A stretch of 64,000 bases of DNA from Lentisphaeria bacterium (lineage in GTDB: Bacteria; Verrucomicrobiota; Lentisphaeria; Victivallales; Victivallaceae): positions 1 through 64,000 of the forward strand of contig JAFTRX010000026.1 of NCBI GenBank assembly GCA_017462015.1. The letters are read 5' to 3'. Under the pieces are notes generated by a model. The model saw nothing but the letters and a program-made list of their open reading frames with translations, made no database searches and had not been told where the DNA came from. Every line of letters starts with the position of its first letter. Position 1 is the stretch's first letter. Positions 1 to 8,638 of this stretch are shown here, one piece after another. The translations under genes and the position numbers were made by a program.

Positions 1-134
1 TCGCTTCCTGGCAGAAGCATTACAGAACGCGAATAGGAGCAAGACAAAAGCAGCTTTTTAGAATCATCTTTCGCTGATTATCAACTTTTTTACGATTTTT
101 TTGCAAATAAAACTTGACAAATAGTCTCTCATAG

Positions 135-268
135 GAGTACAATCGTACACTCCCCTCGCTTCTCGCTTGCAAAACCCGACCTTGCCTCGCACTGCATCCG
201 CCGACTGGAAACAGGCAGTTTCGAGCGCAACTGCTTCGGGCAGGGAAATCTGACAAAATCACTTTTTC
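135..268 (-). repeat. Dispersed intergenic repeat family B, copy 1
   Basis: Read on the minus strand this shares three blocks with the copy at 38480-38712: a block containing AAAAAGTGATTTTGTCAG, a CGGCGGATG block, and the block GAGTGTACGAYTGTACTC. Positions 135-170 match 46706-46741 at 34 of 36 bases. The translated stretch RSEGSVRLYS is common to the copies simply because the DNA is conserved. No terminal repeats or transposase are visible. Confidence 0.75.
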
Positions 269-541
269 AAAAATCAAATTTTTCACGCTCAAAAACAGAG
301 GAAATACCTGTTTTTTGATAAATTATGGGATATCTGTGGTTCTTCGTAATAAAAATATAGTTATTTATTTAATCCCAGCTGATGTGTGCATCTGAATAAA
401 TGCGGCAATCGGGACAGGAAAAATAAAGTTGTTCTTCGCCTCCGCAGCCAGTAAAGATGTGTTTTTTCAACATCCGTTTGCGATTTTCTTTTATTTACAA
501 CAAATTTGCAAGGATGATGCCAACGGGATGCTTCATCCGGC

Positions 542-608
542 TTTTGCCATAACCGCTATGACACGCCCCTTAAAACGCAAAAAAGGCGGCAAGATAATTC
601 CAGCCGCC
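542..608 (-). repeat. Direct repeat flanking tetR-hcp, left copy
   Basis: This ~67-bp sequence is closely matched by 2905-2971 in the same orientation, with the best match in the last 35 bp. It contains the hcp terminator. The two copies bracket the tetR-hcp unit. Confidence 0.7.
579..608 (-). terminator. Rho-independent terminator of hcp
   Basis: On the minus strand, 15 bases after the hcp stop codon, GGCGGC and GCCGCC form a 6-bp stem around a 12-base loop, directly followed by TTTTTT. This is a standard intrinsic terminator. An almost identical one lies at 2943-2971. Confidence 0.85.
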
Positions 609-623
609 AATCTCTTGGGAAAA

Positions 624-2168
624 TTATTTTCCAGCCATCATTGCTTTGATATCTGTTTGCGGATCAGTGATCCCTTTGATATCAAAAGTTTCGACCAGGA
701 TCTTTGCAACATTGGGAGAGAGAAACGCCGGAAGCGTTGGTCCCAATCGGAGATTTTTAAATCCAAGATGCAATAACGCCAGCAATACCGCAACAGCTTT
801 CTGTTCATACCACGAAATATCAAAGGATATGGGCAGCTCGTTGATATCTTTGACTCCGAAAACTTCCTTGAGCTTCAAAGCTATGACAGCCAACGAATAA
901 CAGTCATTACACTGTCCGGCATCCAGAACTCTGGGAATACCAGCGATATCATTGGTCACAAGTTTATTGTAACGGTACTTGGCACATCCGGCAGTCAGAA
1001 TGACGGCATCTTCAGGCAGATTTTCTGCCACATCGGAATAATATTGCCGCTCTTTCTGTCTGCCGTCACAGCCAGCCATTACCACAAAGCGTCTGATTGC
1101 TCCGGACTTGACGGCTTCCACAACTTTATCGGCAAGGGCAAAGAGCTGTGCATGAGCAAAACCGCCGGTGATCGTACCGTTTTCCAATGCTTCCGGAGCT
1201 TTGCATTTTTTGGCAAGTTCGATGATTTCTGAAAAATCTTTCTGCTTGCCAGCCTTGCGGTCAGCAATATGCGGTACACCCGGATAACCAGCAGACCCAG
1301 TCGTAAAAATCCGATTTTTGTAAGCATCCTGAACCGGGGTAATGCAGTTGGTAGTCATCAAAATCGGACCGTTGAATGATGTAAATTCCTTATTCTGCAA
1401 GTGCCATGCGTTTCCGTAATTGCCGTAAAGATGCGGATATTTTTTCAGCTCCGGATAATAGTGCGCGGGAAGCATTTCACAGTGGGTATAAATATCGATA
1501 CCGGCATCATTGCTTTGTTCCAGAAGTTCCTTGAGGTCAAGCAGATCGTGTCCGGAAATCAAAATTCCGGGACGGTCGCCGACTCCGGTTTTGACCGTCG
1601 TTACTTGCGGATTTCCAAATGTTTCTGTATTGGCGTTATCCAACAATGCCATTGTTTTGACAGCGATTTCGCCCGCTTCCAGAATAACTGCAAGCAGTTT
1701 GTCAGAATCCGTTTCCGTTGCCGCAGTCTGCAACGCTTTGAAGCAAAAGGCGTAAATGCTGTCATCTTCTTTGCCCAAAACAGCGGCATGTTCAGCATAA
1801 GCAGCTATACCTTTCAAACCGTAACTAAGCAATTCCCGCAGGGAGCGGATATCCTCATTTTCGCAAGCAAGCACGCCGATTGGGAGTTTTGCCTGATTTT
1901 CTCCGGCAAGTTTTATTGCCTCATCCAGCTGTCTTTGGAGCGCGGCATTGTTAAAATTGGCATTGGTGATGGTCATAAAAAGAGACTTGGTCACAAAACG
2001 TCCAAGTTCGCGATCGACTTTCCTGGTCAACGCAATAAGTTTGAGTTGACGGATGATTTCATCCATCAAATTGGCGGTTTCAGCTTTTTTGCCACACATT
2101 CCGGCAAATGTGCATCCGGTGTTTCGACAAGCTTCCTGACATTGAAAACAGAACATTTTTTCTTCCAT
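624..2168 (-). CDS. hcp: Hybrid-cluster protein (hydroxylamine/NO reductase)
   Basis: This encodes a cytoplasmic iron-sulfur protein of 514 residues, close to the usual Hcp length. The N-terminus has four cysteines spaced C7-X2-C10-X8-C19-X5-C25, as expected for the [4Fe-4S] cubane site of class I enzymes. Later motifs fit ligands of the hybrid Fe-S-O cluster: [28 protein letters not shown] and DAGQCND. Hcp enzymes reduce hydroxylamine and/or nitric oxide in anaerobes. The start at 2168 has a strong AGGAGG site 7 bases upstream. The gene follows a TetR-type regulator by 28 bases, so the two are probably co-transcribed. No separate Hcr reductase gene is adjacent. The family assignment is secure; the physiological substrate is inference. 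Confidence 0.96.
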   Translation of the reverse strand: MEEKMFCFQCQEACRNTGCTFAGMCGKKAETANLMDEIIRQLKLIALTRKVDRELGRFVTKSLFMTITNANFNNAALQRQLDEAIKLAGENQAKLPIGVLACENEDIRSLRELLSYGLKGIAAYAEHAAVLGKEDDSIYAFCFKALQTAATETDSDKLLAVILEAGEIAVKTMALLDNANTETFGNPQVTTVKTGVGDRPGILISGHDLLDLKELLEQSNDAGIDIYTHCEMLPAHYYPELKKYPHLYGNYGNAWHLQNKEFTSFNGPILMTTNCITPVQDAYKNRIFTTGSAGYPGVPHIADRKAGKQKDFSEIIELAKKCKAPEALENGTITGGFAHAQLFALADKVVEAVKSGAIRRFVVMAGCDGRQKERQYYSDVAENLPEDAVILTAGCAKYRYNKLVTNDIAGIPRVLDAGQCNDCYSLAVIALKLKEVFGVKDINELPISFDISWYEQKAVAVLLALLHLGFKNLRLGPTLPAFLSPNVAKILVETFDIKGITDPQTDIKAMMAGK

Positions 2169-2196
2169 TTCATACCTCCTGGTTGGACATTGACGG

Positions 2197-2766
2197 TTAT
2201 TTTACCTTAAAAAGCAAATCCCATGTATCAAACAAAATAGTACTTTCAGAACATAAATCAAATGCATTACCGCTCATTCCATACTGTTTTATCAACAAAC
2301 GCAAGGAACCGGCAAGCATACGGAAAATCATTTCCGGAGCAATGTCATTTCTGATGACTCCATTCTTTGATGCAATGACAATATTTTCCATTATCATGTT
2401 CCGGTGCTTGTGCATCATCTCTTTCATAAGATCGGCATGATCGCTGTTGTGGATAAATAATTCTTCAGAATAGATCATGTTCGCCAATGCCGGTTCGGTT
2501 TTTACTTGTTCAATGCGATGAGCAAAAAAAGCCTTGATGAATTGCCATCCGCGTTGTGTATTCTTTAAATTTTCCACGTCATCATCGAAACACCCGATCA
2601 CCGCCTGGACGATTTCGGATTTATTAGAAAAATGCCGATACAAAGCCGGTTCAGAAATCCCAACGGCTGCAGCAAGGGCTTTTGTTGTCAAACCTTCGAT
2701 CCCATTTTGGGCAATCAGGGAAATTGCCGCCTCAATAATCTCTTTCTGCCGTTTGCTCCAATCCAT
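2197..2766 (-). CDS. TetR/AcrR-family transcriptional regulator
   Basis: This encodes a 189-residue regulator. Residues ~8-55 form the TetR DNA-binding domain: a helix-turn-helix containing [21 protein letters not shown], then SNKSEIV. The remainder is a helical ligand-binding domain without recognisable ligand residues. The start has an AGGAGA site 6 bases upstream. The gene lies immediately upstream of hcp on the same strand. A dyad, GTTAGT-N8-ACTAAC, lies 24 bases upstream of the start, so autoregulation and control of hcp are likely. This is unusual because hcp is more often under NsrR, FNR or HcpR control. The ligand is unknown. Confidence 0.93.
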   Translation of the reverse strand: MDWSKRQKEIIEAAISLIAQNGIEGLTTKALAAAVGISEPALYRHFSNKSEIVQAVIGCFDDDVENLKNTQRGWQFIKAFFAHRIEQVKTEPALANMIYSEELFIHNSDHADLMKEMMHKHRNMIMENIVIASKNGVIRNDIAPEMIFRMLAGSLRLLIKQYGMSGNAFDLCSESTILFDTWDLLFKVK

Positions 2767-2789
2767 GATCTTCTCCTGTTTTGGCTTCT

Positions 2790-2809
2790 GTTAGTTATCG
2801 TTCACTAAC
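2790..2809. promoter_or_regulatory. Dyad operator upstream of tetR-hcp
   Basis: GTTAGT and ACTAAC form a perfect 6-bp inverted repeat separated by 8 bases, 24 bases upstream of the tetR start. It overlaps the probable promoter, which has a TTGCAA box and an AT-rich -10 region. Size and position fit a TetR-family operator. No second copy was seen upstream of the RND genes, so control of the pump by this regulator is not supported. Confidence 0.6.
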
Positions 2810-2904
2810 TTAATATAATTGCAAAAATCCGGAATACAAGTGCAGAATAAAAGTTTTTTGAGAAAATCTGACAAAGTTCTCGGTATACCATGATTCACCT
2901 TGCC

Positions 2905-2971
2905 CTTTGCCGCAACCGCCGCGGCACGCCGTGCGTAAACGCAAAAAGGCGGCAGGATAATTCCAGCCGCC
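2905..2971 (-). repeat. Direct repeat flanking tetR-hcp, right copy
   Basis: This is the second copy of the ~67-bp sequence at 542-608, in the same orientation. It includes a GGCGGC/GCCGCC stem followed on the minus strand by TTTTT (2943-2971), so it could terminate a minus-strand transcript. No intact gene precedes it, only a short remnant. Confidence 0.7.
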
Positions 2972-2984
2972 GGGGTTCGGTTGG

Positions 2985-3140
2985 TTACCGTTCCGGGAAT
3001 CCGAGAGACTTGCGCTGTTCGTTCCAGTCTTCCGGGATGTTTTTCATAATTTGTGCGATGGATAACCCATCGGGTTCTGCTCCGGCAACGATTGCTGAAA
3101 AAGGAATACGACAGAGGTCGTTTTTTACCTGTGCATGAAA
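2985..3140 (-). pseudogene. Possible 3' remnant of a lost gene
   Basis: On the minus strand an open frame ends at 2985, just before the terminator at 2943-2971. Its last ~45 residues (ending in a segment such as IMKNIPEDWNEQRKSLGFPER, here broken into AQIMKNIPEDWN and EQRKSLGFPER) look like real protein. The upstream part of the frame overlaps the RND promoter and looks random. The layout fits the 3' end of a gene whose 5' part was deleted while its terminator stayed. The family is not recognised. The left boundary of the real coding part is an estimate. Confidence 0.35.
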
Positions 3141-3228
3141 AAAATCAAAAAAATTTTTCAAGTTGTAACTATTCGAGTTTTTGAACAACTTACAACGTTT
3201 CACCGCGCCGATGTACATGCTCAAGTAC

Positions 3229-3257
3229 TTGAAAATACAGCATTTATATGTTATATT
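3229..3257 (+). promoter_or_regulatory. Promoter of RND efflux operon
   Basis: TTGAAA (3229-3234) and TATATT (3252-3257) are separated by 17 bases, about 50 bases before the GTG start of the adaptor gene. Confidence 0.7.
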
Positions 3258-3306
3258 AGAAAGCTGTACACAATAAATAAACAAAAAAAATCATAGAGGG
3301 TATATC

Positions 3307-4434
3307 GTGAAAAGATTTTTTGCAATAACTGGTACTGTAATTTTCGGAATGTTGAACACAGAGGTTTTATCGGCGGATGAACAACCGAAAATGCCTGCAC
3401 CTGCAGTTGTTGTCGAAAAAGCAATTCCACCATCATCAAAGGCATTCCACCGTTATGTCGGTATCGTAGAAGCAATCAACAACGTACAGATCATGCCCCG
3501 TATCAACGGTGAACTGCGAAAAATCCATTTCACCGAAGGATCTCTGGTTGAAGCCGGACAACTGCTTTATGAAATTGAAGATACAACTTACCAAGCCGCA
3601 GTTCAGGGACTTGAAGCACAACTTGAAGCTCAAAGAGCAACTTTGGCTTATGCCGCCAGTGAACATGCCAGAAAAAGCAAACTTCTGAAAAGCAACGCTG
3701 TATCAGCATCTTCTCACGAGTTTTCCGTAATGGAAATCAATGTGGCAAAAGCCAACATCAAAAGGCTTGAAGCGGCTCTTATCGATGCAAAAAATACTCT
3801 CTCCTACACCCGGATCACAGCTCCGATATCCGGACGGATCGGAAAAAGCATTGCTTCTGTCGGCGATCTTCTTACTCCGCAAATGGGAGCTTTGACTGAT
3901 ATTCAGCAGCTTGCCCCGATTTATGTGAAATTCAGTATCAGCGAAAAAGCCTTGCGTCGTGATTTCGGCGGAGTTGAAAATATAAAGAAAAATGCCAAAG
4001 TCCGCGTCGTGCTTGCTGACGGTAAAGTATTTGAAGAGACTGCTCTGATAACTCTGGTTGATAATAAGATAAATCAGAAAAGCAATACCATAACGATGTG
4101 GGCGACATTCCCGAATAAAAATCTTGAACTGATGCCTGGTGGTTTTGTGACGGTTCAACTCTTTGCGGTTAATACTCCCGGTGAACAATCTACGGTTCTT
4201 CCATCCGCGCTGATAATGGAAAACGGAAAATGTTTCGTATGGGTCCTGAACACTCAAAACAATATTCCCGTACGGAAAGAGGTGAAAATCGGCGAAACGG
4301 TTGCGGGCAGGCTTATCATTCTTAACGGAGTGAAAAATGGAGAAACGGTTGTCGTGGACGGTACCCACAAGATCCGTGCCAATGCTCCTGTCGTGCCTGT
4401 CGATGCCGAAAAGGTTTTCAAGCAGGGGAGATAA
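3307..4434 (+). CDS. RND efflux periplasmic adaptor (AcrA/MexA type)
   Basis: This encodes a 375-residue membrane fusion protein linking an RND pump to an outer-membrane channel. An N-terminal signal segment (~1-23) is followed by the lipoyl/barrel-sandwich half motif (QIMPRINGELRKIHFTEG), an alpha-hairpin rich in A, E and K (~100-165), the second lipoyl half (TRITAPISGRIGKS), and beta-barrel and membrane-proximal domains. There is no lipobox cysteine, so it is probably not a lipoprotein, unlike E. coli AcrA. Translation starts at GTG 3307 with GAGGG a few bases upstream. The pump gene follows after 3 bases. No tolC-like gene is in the window. Confidence 0.95.
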   Translation: MKRFFAITGTVIFGMLNTEVLSADEQPKMPAPAVVVEKAIPPSSKAFHRYVGIVEAINNVQIMPRINGELRKIHFTEGSLVEAGQLLYEIEDTTYQAAVQGLEAQLEAQRATLAYAASEHARKSKLLKSNAVSASSHEFSVMEINVAKANIKRLEAALIDAKNTLSYTRITAPISGRIGKSIASVGDLLTPQMGALTDIQQLAPIYVKFSISEKALRRDFGGVENIKKNAKVRVVLADGKVFEETALITLVDNKINQKSNTITMWATFPNKNLELMPGGFVTVQLFAVNTPGEQSTVLPSALIMENGKCFVWVLNTQNNIPVRKEVKIGETVAGRLIILNGVKNGETVVVDGTHKIRANAPVVPVDAEKVFKQGR

Positions 4435-4437
4435 CCG

Positions 4438-7400
4438 ATGTTTGCTGCATTTTTTATTGACCGACCTAAATTTGCTTTTGTCATAAGCATTGTGACAGCT
4501 TTGATCGGTGTTATCTGTCTGTTTCAGCTGCCGATTGCCGAATATCCGGAAATCGCTCCGCCTACGGTCAAAGTTACGGCGATGTATCCCGGAGCGACCT
4601 CACAGGTTATTGCCGAAACAGTAGCCGGAGTCATTGAAGAACAGGTCAATGGTATCGAAGATCTGCTCTACTTCAAAAGCGAAAGTGATAATAACGGCAA
4701 CTACACTCTCACTTTGACCTTTAAGCCGGGAATTGATTCTGACATTGCTCAGGTCAATGTGCAGAATGCGGTCCAACGCGCGGAAGCACAGCTGCCGGAT
4801 ATTGTAAAGCAGATCGGTGTAACCACCAAAAAGCAATCCACGGATATGATCGGTGTGTATGTATTCCGCACCACAGGCGAGGAGTTGGATCATCTTGATC
4901 TGGCAAATTATGTCCGCATGAATGTCAAAGATACCTTCGCCCGTTTGCCGGGAATGGGGTATGTGGAAATTCTCGGTGAACGCAATTACAGTATGCGTAT
5001 CTGGCTTGATCCCATAAAGATGGCGGCTTTGAAACTTGCACCGGAAGTGGTTATGGGCAAGCTTGCCAGTCAGAACATCCCGGTAGCCGCCGGAAGTCTC
5101 GGAGCTGAAAAATCCAATAACTATCTGCAGTTGAAACTTGACCTTACCGGACGATTGAAAACTGTTGAAGAGTTTGCTTCCATTATCATTGCCACCGGTG
5201 AACGCGGCGAACAGATCAAACTCGGCGATATCGCCCGTTTGGAACTTGGTGCAGAACGCTACACCGATGAAGGTTTTTTCAATGGCGAAAGCTGTATTGC
5301 CCTTGCCATTTACCGGCAGGATGGTGCTAATGCTGTCAATTTGGTTAAAAGTGCCAATGAAACTCTGGAAGATTTGAAGACACGCTTCCCGAAAGGTGTA
5401 ACCGCACATCTTTCTTATGATCCTACTCACTACATTATGGTCAACGTCAAAGAAATTGCCGTGACATTGATCATAACATTGATATTGGTGGTTGCTATTA
5501 CCTATATTTTTCTGCAGGATTTCCGGGCAACGCTGGTTCCGGCGCTGGCGATCCCGGTATCGCTGCTGGGAACATTTTTCTTTATGTCGATCTTGGGATA
5601 CAGTATCAATGTATTGACAATGTTCGGTCTTATTCTGGTGATCGGCTCGCTGGTCGATAATGCGATCGTGGTGGTGGAAAATACCATGCGTATCATTGAA
5701 GAAGAAAAACTTTCTCCGAAAGAGGCGACCCGTAAAAGTATGGCACAGATCACCGGGCCGGTGATTGCCGCAACACTTGTATCGGCGGCGATCTATGCGC
5801 CGATTGCCTTCTATGGCGGTATTGTCGGCACGATCTATATGCAGTTTGCAGTAACGATGTGTATTGCATTGTGTATTTCTGCTTTTAACGCGTTGACCTT
5901 GAGTCCGGCTCTGTGTGCGTTGATCCTGCGTCCGGCAGATCAGATGAAGAAGAAAAAATTCATTTTGTTCCGCTGGTTTGATATTTCTCTGAACGCAACA
6001 AAAAATGGATTTCTGTGTTTCAGCCGGATAATGATACGCCGTCTTCTGCTGGCAGCAGTTCTTATGCTGGGAGCTTTGATTGCAACCTGTTTTATTTCTC
6101 AAAACCTCAACGGCGGATTTCTGCCTGACGAAGACAAAGGGGTATTGATGTGTGAAGTTGAACTTCCTCCCGGGGCAGCATTGCCGCGTACAAACAATGC
6201 AATGCTGGAATTCAGTGAAAAAGTTCAGAAAATCAAAGGTGTAAGAGAAGTAATTGCCGTATCCGGTTTTTCCATTATGTCAGGAGCAAGTGAAAACCTG
6301 GGCTTTGCTATTGTTACGCTGGATGACTGGAGCAAACGTACCACACCGGATTTATCCATTTCTGCCATTCGCGGCAAAATCATGGAAATGGGTTCCACTA
6401 TTCCGCAGGGAGAAGTCCGTGCTTTTCAGCCGCCAGCAATTATGGGATTGGGGGTTACCGGCGGTGTGACTTTTGCATTCCGTACTGCTGGTGGTGAAAC
6501 TCCGCAGGAATTTGAACAGCAAATGGGGAAACTGCTGGGAATGCTCAACAATAAACAACAGATGCCGGAGGTTGCTTTCGCGTTCAGTGGATTCAACGCC
6601 CGCACGCCGCAGGTGTTTTTGGATATCGACCGTGAAAAGGCTGAAGCTCTCGGAATTCCGACTGATCGCATCATGACTTTTATGCAGAGCAGTTTTGCCA
6701 GTTTGTATGTCAATGATTTCAATCTGAAAGGCTATTCTTTCAAGGTAAAGATCCAGTTGGAAGGTAATGAGCGTTCCACTTTTAGTGCTCTGGAAGAAAC
6801 CATGGTGCAGAATAATAACGGTGATATGGTTCCATTATCTGCCTTTATGACCCCGAAAATCATGCTGGGCGCCCGTAAAATCGAACGTTTTGACCAGAAT
6901 ATGTCCGCGGCAATAACGGTAATTCCTGTTCCCGGAGCTTCGTCAGCAGAGATTATGGATAAAATTGAAGCAATGGTAAAAAATAATTTCCCGAATCATT
7001 ATACTGTCGGTTGGACTGATATGAGTTATCAGGAAAAAAATAATGACGGCCGGATCCTTATTCTGATGACATTGGCGGTTATTTTCGGTTATCTCTTTCT
7101 GGTTGCACAATATGAGTCTTGGACAGTACCGCTGCCGGTCATTCTTTCAGTCACATTCGCTATGCTCGGCGGAGTTGCCGCATTGTGGCTGACGGGTATG
7201 TTACTGGATATTTATGCGCAGCTTGGTTTGATCATGCTTATCGGTTTGTGTGCCAAGAGTACGATTTTGATGGTGGAATTTTCAATGCAGGAGCGTGCGG
7301 CCGGCAAGTCCGTGGTCAGAGCTGCCCTTAACGGAGCAAATTACCGTTACCGTGCGGTGCTGATGACGGCGTGGAGTTTTATTTTCGGGGTACTGCCGCT

Positions 7401-7557
7401 GCTGTTTGCTTCCGGAGCAGGCGCGGAAAGCCGAAGGGTGATAGGAACAACGACGTTCTGGGGGATGTTAGGTGCAACCATTCTCGGAGTGGCGTTTATC
7501 CCGCCGTTATATACACTTTTCCAGAAAGCCCGTGAAAAGGTGAAAAATAAACATTGA
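4438..7557 (+). CDS. RND multidrug efflux pump, HAE1 family (AcrB-like)
   Basis: This encodes a 1039-residue inner-membrane proton-driven transporter of full AcrB length, with an N-terminal transmembrane helix (~10-28), a large periplasmic domain, six helices (~340-560), a second periplasmic domain and a final helix bundle (~865-1030). Motifs include FFIDRPKFA at the N-terminus, GSLVDNAIVVVEN in TM4 and GLCAKSTILMVEF in TM10. The first proton-relay Asp and the TM10 Lys are present. The second TM4 Asp of AcrB (D408) is Asn, as in many non-proteobacterial RND pumps. It forms an operon with the adaptor. Substrates cannot be read from the sequence. Confidence 0.96.
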   Translation: MFAAFFIDRPKFAFVISIVTALIGVICLFQLPIAEYPEIAPPTVKVTAMYPGATSQVIAETVAGVIEEQVNGIEDLLYFKSESDNNGNYTLTLTFKPGIDSDIAQVNVQNAVQRAEAQLPDIVKQIGVTTKKQSTDMIGVYVFRTTGEELDHLDLANYVRMNVKDTFARLPGMGYVEILGERNYSMRIWLDPIKMAALKLAPEVVMGKLASQNIPVAAGSLGAEKSNNYLQLKLDLTGRLKTVEEFASIIIATGERGEQIKLGDIARLELGAERYTDEGFFNGESCIALAIYRQDGANAVNLVKSANETLEDLKTRFPKGVTAHLSYDPTHYIMVNVKEIAVTLIITLILVVAITYIFLQDFRATLVPALAIPVSLLGTFFFMSILGYSINVLTMFGLILVIGSLVDNAIVVVENTMRIIEEEKLSPKEATRKSMAQITGPVIAATLVSAAIYAPIAFYGGIVGTIYMQFAVTMCIALCISAFNALTLSPALCALILRPADQMKKKKFILFRWFDISLNATKNGFLCFSRIMIRRLLLAAVLMLGALIATCFISQNLNGGFLPDEDKGVLMCEVELPPGAALPRTNNAMLEFSEKVQKIKGVREVIAVSGFSIMSGASENLGFAIVTLDDWSKRTTPDLSISAIRGKIMEMGSTIPQGEVRAFQPPAIMGLGVTGGVTFAFRTAGGETPQEFEQQMGKLLGMLNNKQQMPEVAFAFSGFNARTPQVFLDIDREKAEALGIPTDRIMTFMQSSFASLYVNDFNLKGYSFKVKIQLEGNERSTFSALEETMVQNNNGDMVPLSAFMTPKIMLGARKIERFDQNMSAAITVIPVPGASSAEIMDKIEAMVKNNFPNHYTVGWTDMSYQEKNNDGRILILMTLAVIFGYLFLVAQYESWTVPLPVILSVTFAMLGGVAALWLTGMLLDIYAQLGLIMLIGLCAKSTILMVEFSMQERAAGKSVVRAALNGANYRYRAVLMTAWSFIFGVLPLLFASGAGAESRRVIGTTTFWGMLGATILGVAFIPPLYTLFQKAREKVKNKH

Positions 7558-7604
7558 TCGAGGTGAAAATTTATCAAAGGCGATCTGAGTTTTTCTAAAC
7601 AAAA

Positions 7605-7655
7605 GTGAAACGGTTTTCAGAATTTCATTTCGCAGCGAAATTCTGACGTTTTCAC
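7605..7655. terminator. Long hairpin between convergent genes
   Basis: Nested inverted repeats lie between the RND pump and the converging ATP-cone gene: GTGAAACG with CGTTTTCAC outside, and CAGAATTTC with GAAATTCTG inside (7618-7626/7637-7645). There is no clear U-run on either side, so a bidirectional terminator role is only probable. Confidence 0.45.
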
Positions 7656-7699
7656 CATCAAAAAGCTTTGGAGGATAAGCGCAAGATCACCTGTTTCTG

Positions 7700-8632
7700 T
7701 TACTCAAAAGACAGCTGATAAACTTCCGCTTTCAGCTCGCTGCAAAGAATTCCTGCCAGTTCTGCCGCTAATTTGTCAGCTTTGGTACAGCCAGCCTGTG
7801 TGGTCAGAAATTCAAACATGTCCGGTATCGAAATCAGACAGGGCAGGGGGGCATCCCCGGAAAAGTGTTTCTGGATCTCGATTCTTGCTTCTTCCAACGC
7901 TCGTCCCGCCCGGTACAGCGCCGGATGCAATTCCAATTCCGTGACCGGCTGGCTGAATTGGTTCAATTCGGCAAACTTTTCCATCTTGAACTGAAATCTG
8001 ATCCCCGGGAAGACCGCTGATATTCCGCCGGTTTCCAGTACTCCTGCATGCATCAGCTGTGCCGCAGCTTCCGGCAGCAGTTTGGCTATTTCCTGCCGGG
8101 ATAATCCGGCTCCGCTTCCCACATTTGCTGTGTTTCTCAAATCATCTTCCGCAAGTTCCCGTTCATAGTGCCGCGCCAATTCGATGAGCAAGTGCGGCGA
8201 TGCACCGGGTATCTTCAATGTTTCCAGCGCCTGAACACATTTTTCTGCGATCCGGTGCAGCCGTTCCAGAGAACAGCCCAGATGTGCGGTCAGGAACTCT
8301 TCCACAGTCTCCAAACCGGCAGCTAACTGTACCAGTTGTTCGCTTGCGGACTCCCGGAAACGGTGTGCGGCATCCGGAAAACCGGAACTTTCCAAAATCC
8401 GGATAACCGCAGAATCGATCTCGCCACGGTTGAAAACAAGTTCCTTTTTCGGCACCCGCTTCAAGGTGTAAACCAGTGCCGTGACAATATCGTCGGAAAC
8501 GTAACTTTCGCTCTCCTGCCCGGAGCTGCGGAATGCGTTTTCGATACGGGTCTGCAATTCAGCCGGGTCAAACGGAACTGCTCCGCCTTCTTGGTCGCGG
8601 ATCATTATTTGTTGCCAGGATACGGGGAACAT
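7700..8632 (-). CDS. ATP-cone domain protein of unknown function
   Basis: This encodes a 310-residue protein. Residues ~10-100 match the ATP-cone fold (IRDQEGGAVPFDPAEL near the start, then AFRSSGQ and ALVYTLKR), the nucleotide-sensing domain found in ribonucleotide reductases and NrdR. The remaining ~200 residues are mostly helical and not recognised; no reductase catalytic domain or zinc ribbon follows. The start at 8632 lies 6 bases after the mgtC stop; a second ATG at 8605 is possible and neither has a clear ribosome site. It probably shares a transcript with mgtC. A nucleotide-responsive role is inference. Confidence 0.75.
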   Translation of the reverse strand: MFPVSWQQIMIRDQEGGAVPFDPAELQTRIENAFRSSGQESESYVSDDIVTALVYTLKRVPKKELVFNRGEIDSAVIRILESSGFPDAAHRFRESASEQLVQLAAGLETVEEFLTAHLGCSLERLHRIAEKCVQALETLKIPGASPHLLIELARHYERELAEDDLRNTANVGSGAGLSRQEIAKLLPEAAAQLMHAGVLETGGISAVFPGIRFQFKMEKFAELNQFSQPVTELELHPALYRAGRALEEARIEIQKHFSGDAPLPCLISIPDMFEFLTTQAGCTKADKLAAELAGILCSELKAEVYQLSFE

Positions 8633-8638
8633 CGTGTG

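Larger units (their letters stand above)
1..623. other. Gene-free left edge with dispersed repeat copy
   Basis: No convincing gene is visible here. Positions 135-268 hold a copy of a dispersed intergenic repeat that recurs near 38480-38712 and 46706-46741. The rest is AT-rich and unrecognised. The right end (542-608) is one of two near-identical copies of a terminator-bearing sequence that also occurs at 2905-2971. Short reading frames exist on both strands, but they translate the repeat and have no family features. Confidence 0.6.

Noticed and set aside
114-143. TTGACA and TACAAT with an 18-base spacer, looking like a promoter
   Set aside because: It overlaps dispersed repeat copy 1, the TTGACA is not present in the other copies, and no gene follows.
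429-776. Plus-strand reading frame of 115 codons antisense to the end of hcp
   Set aside because: It reads through the hcp terminator and the antisense of hcp, with no family features.
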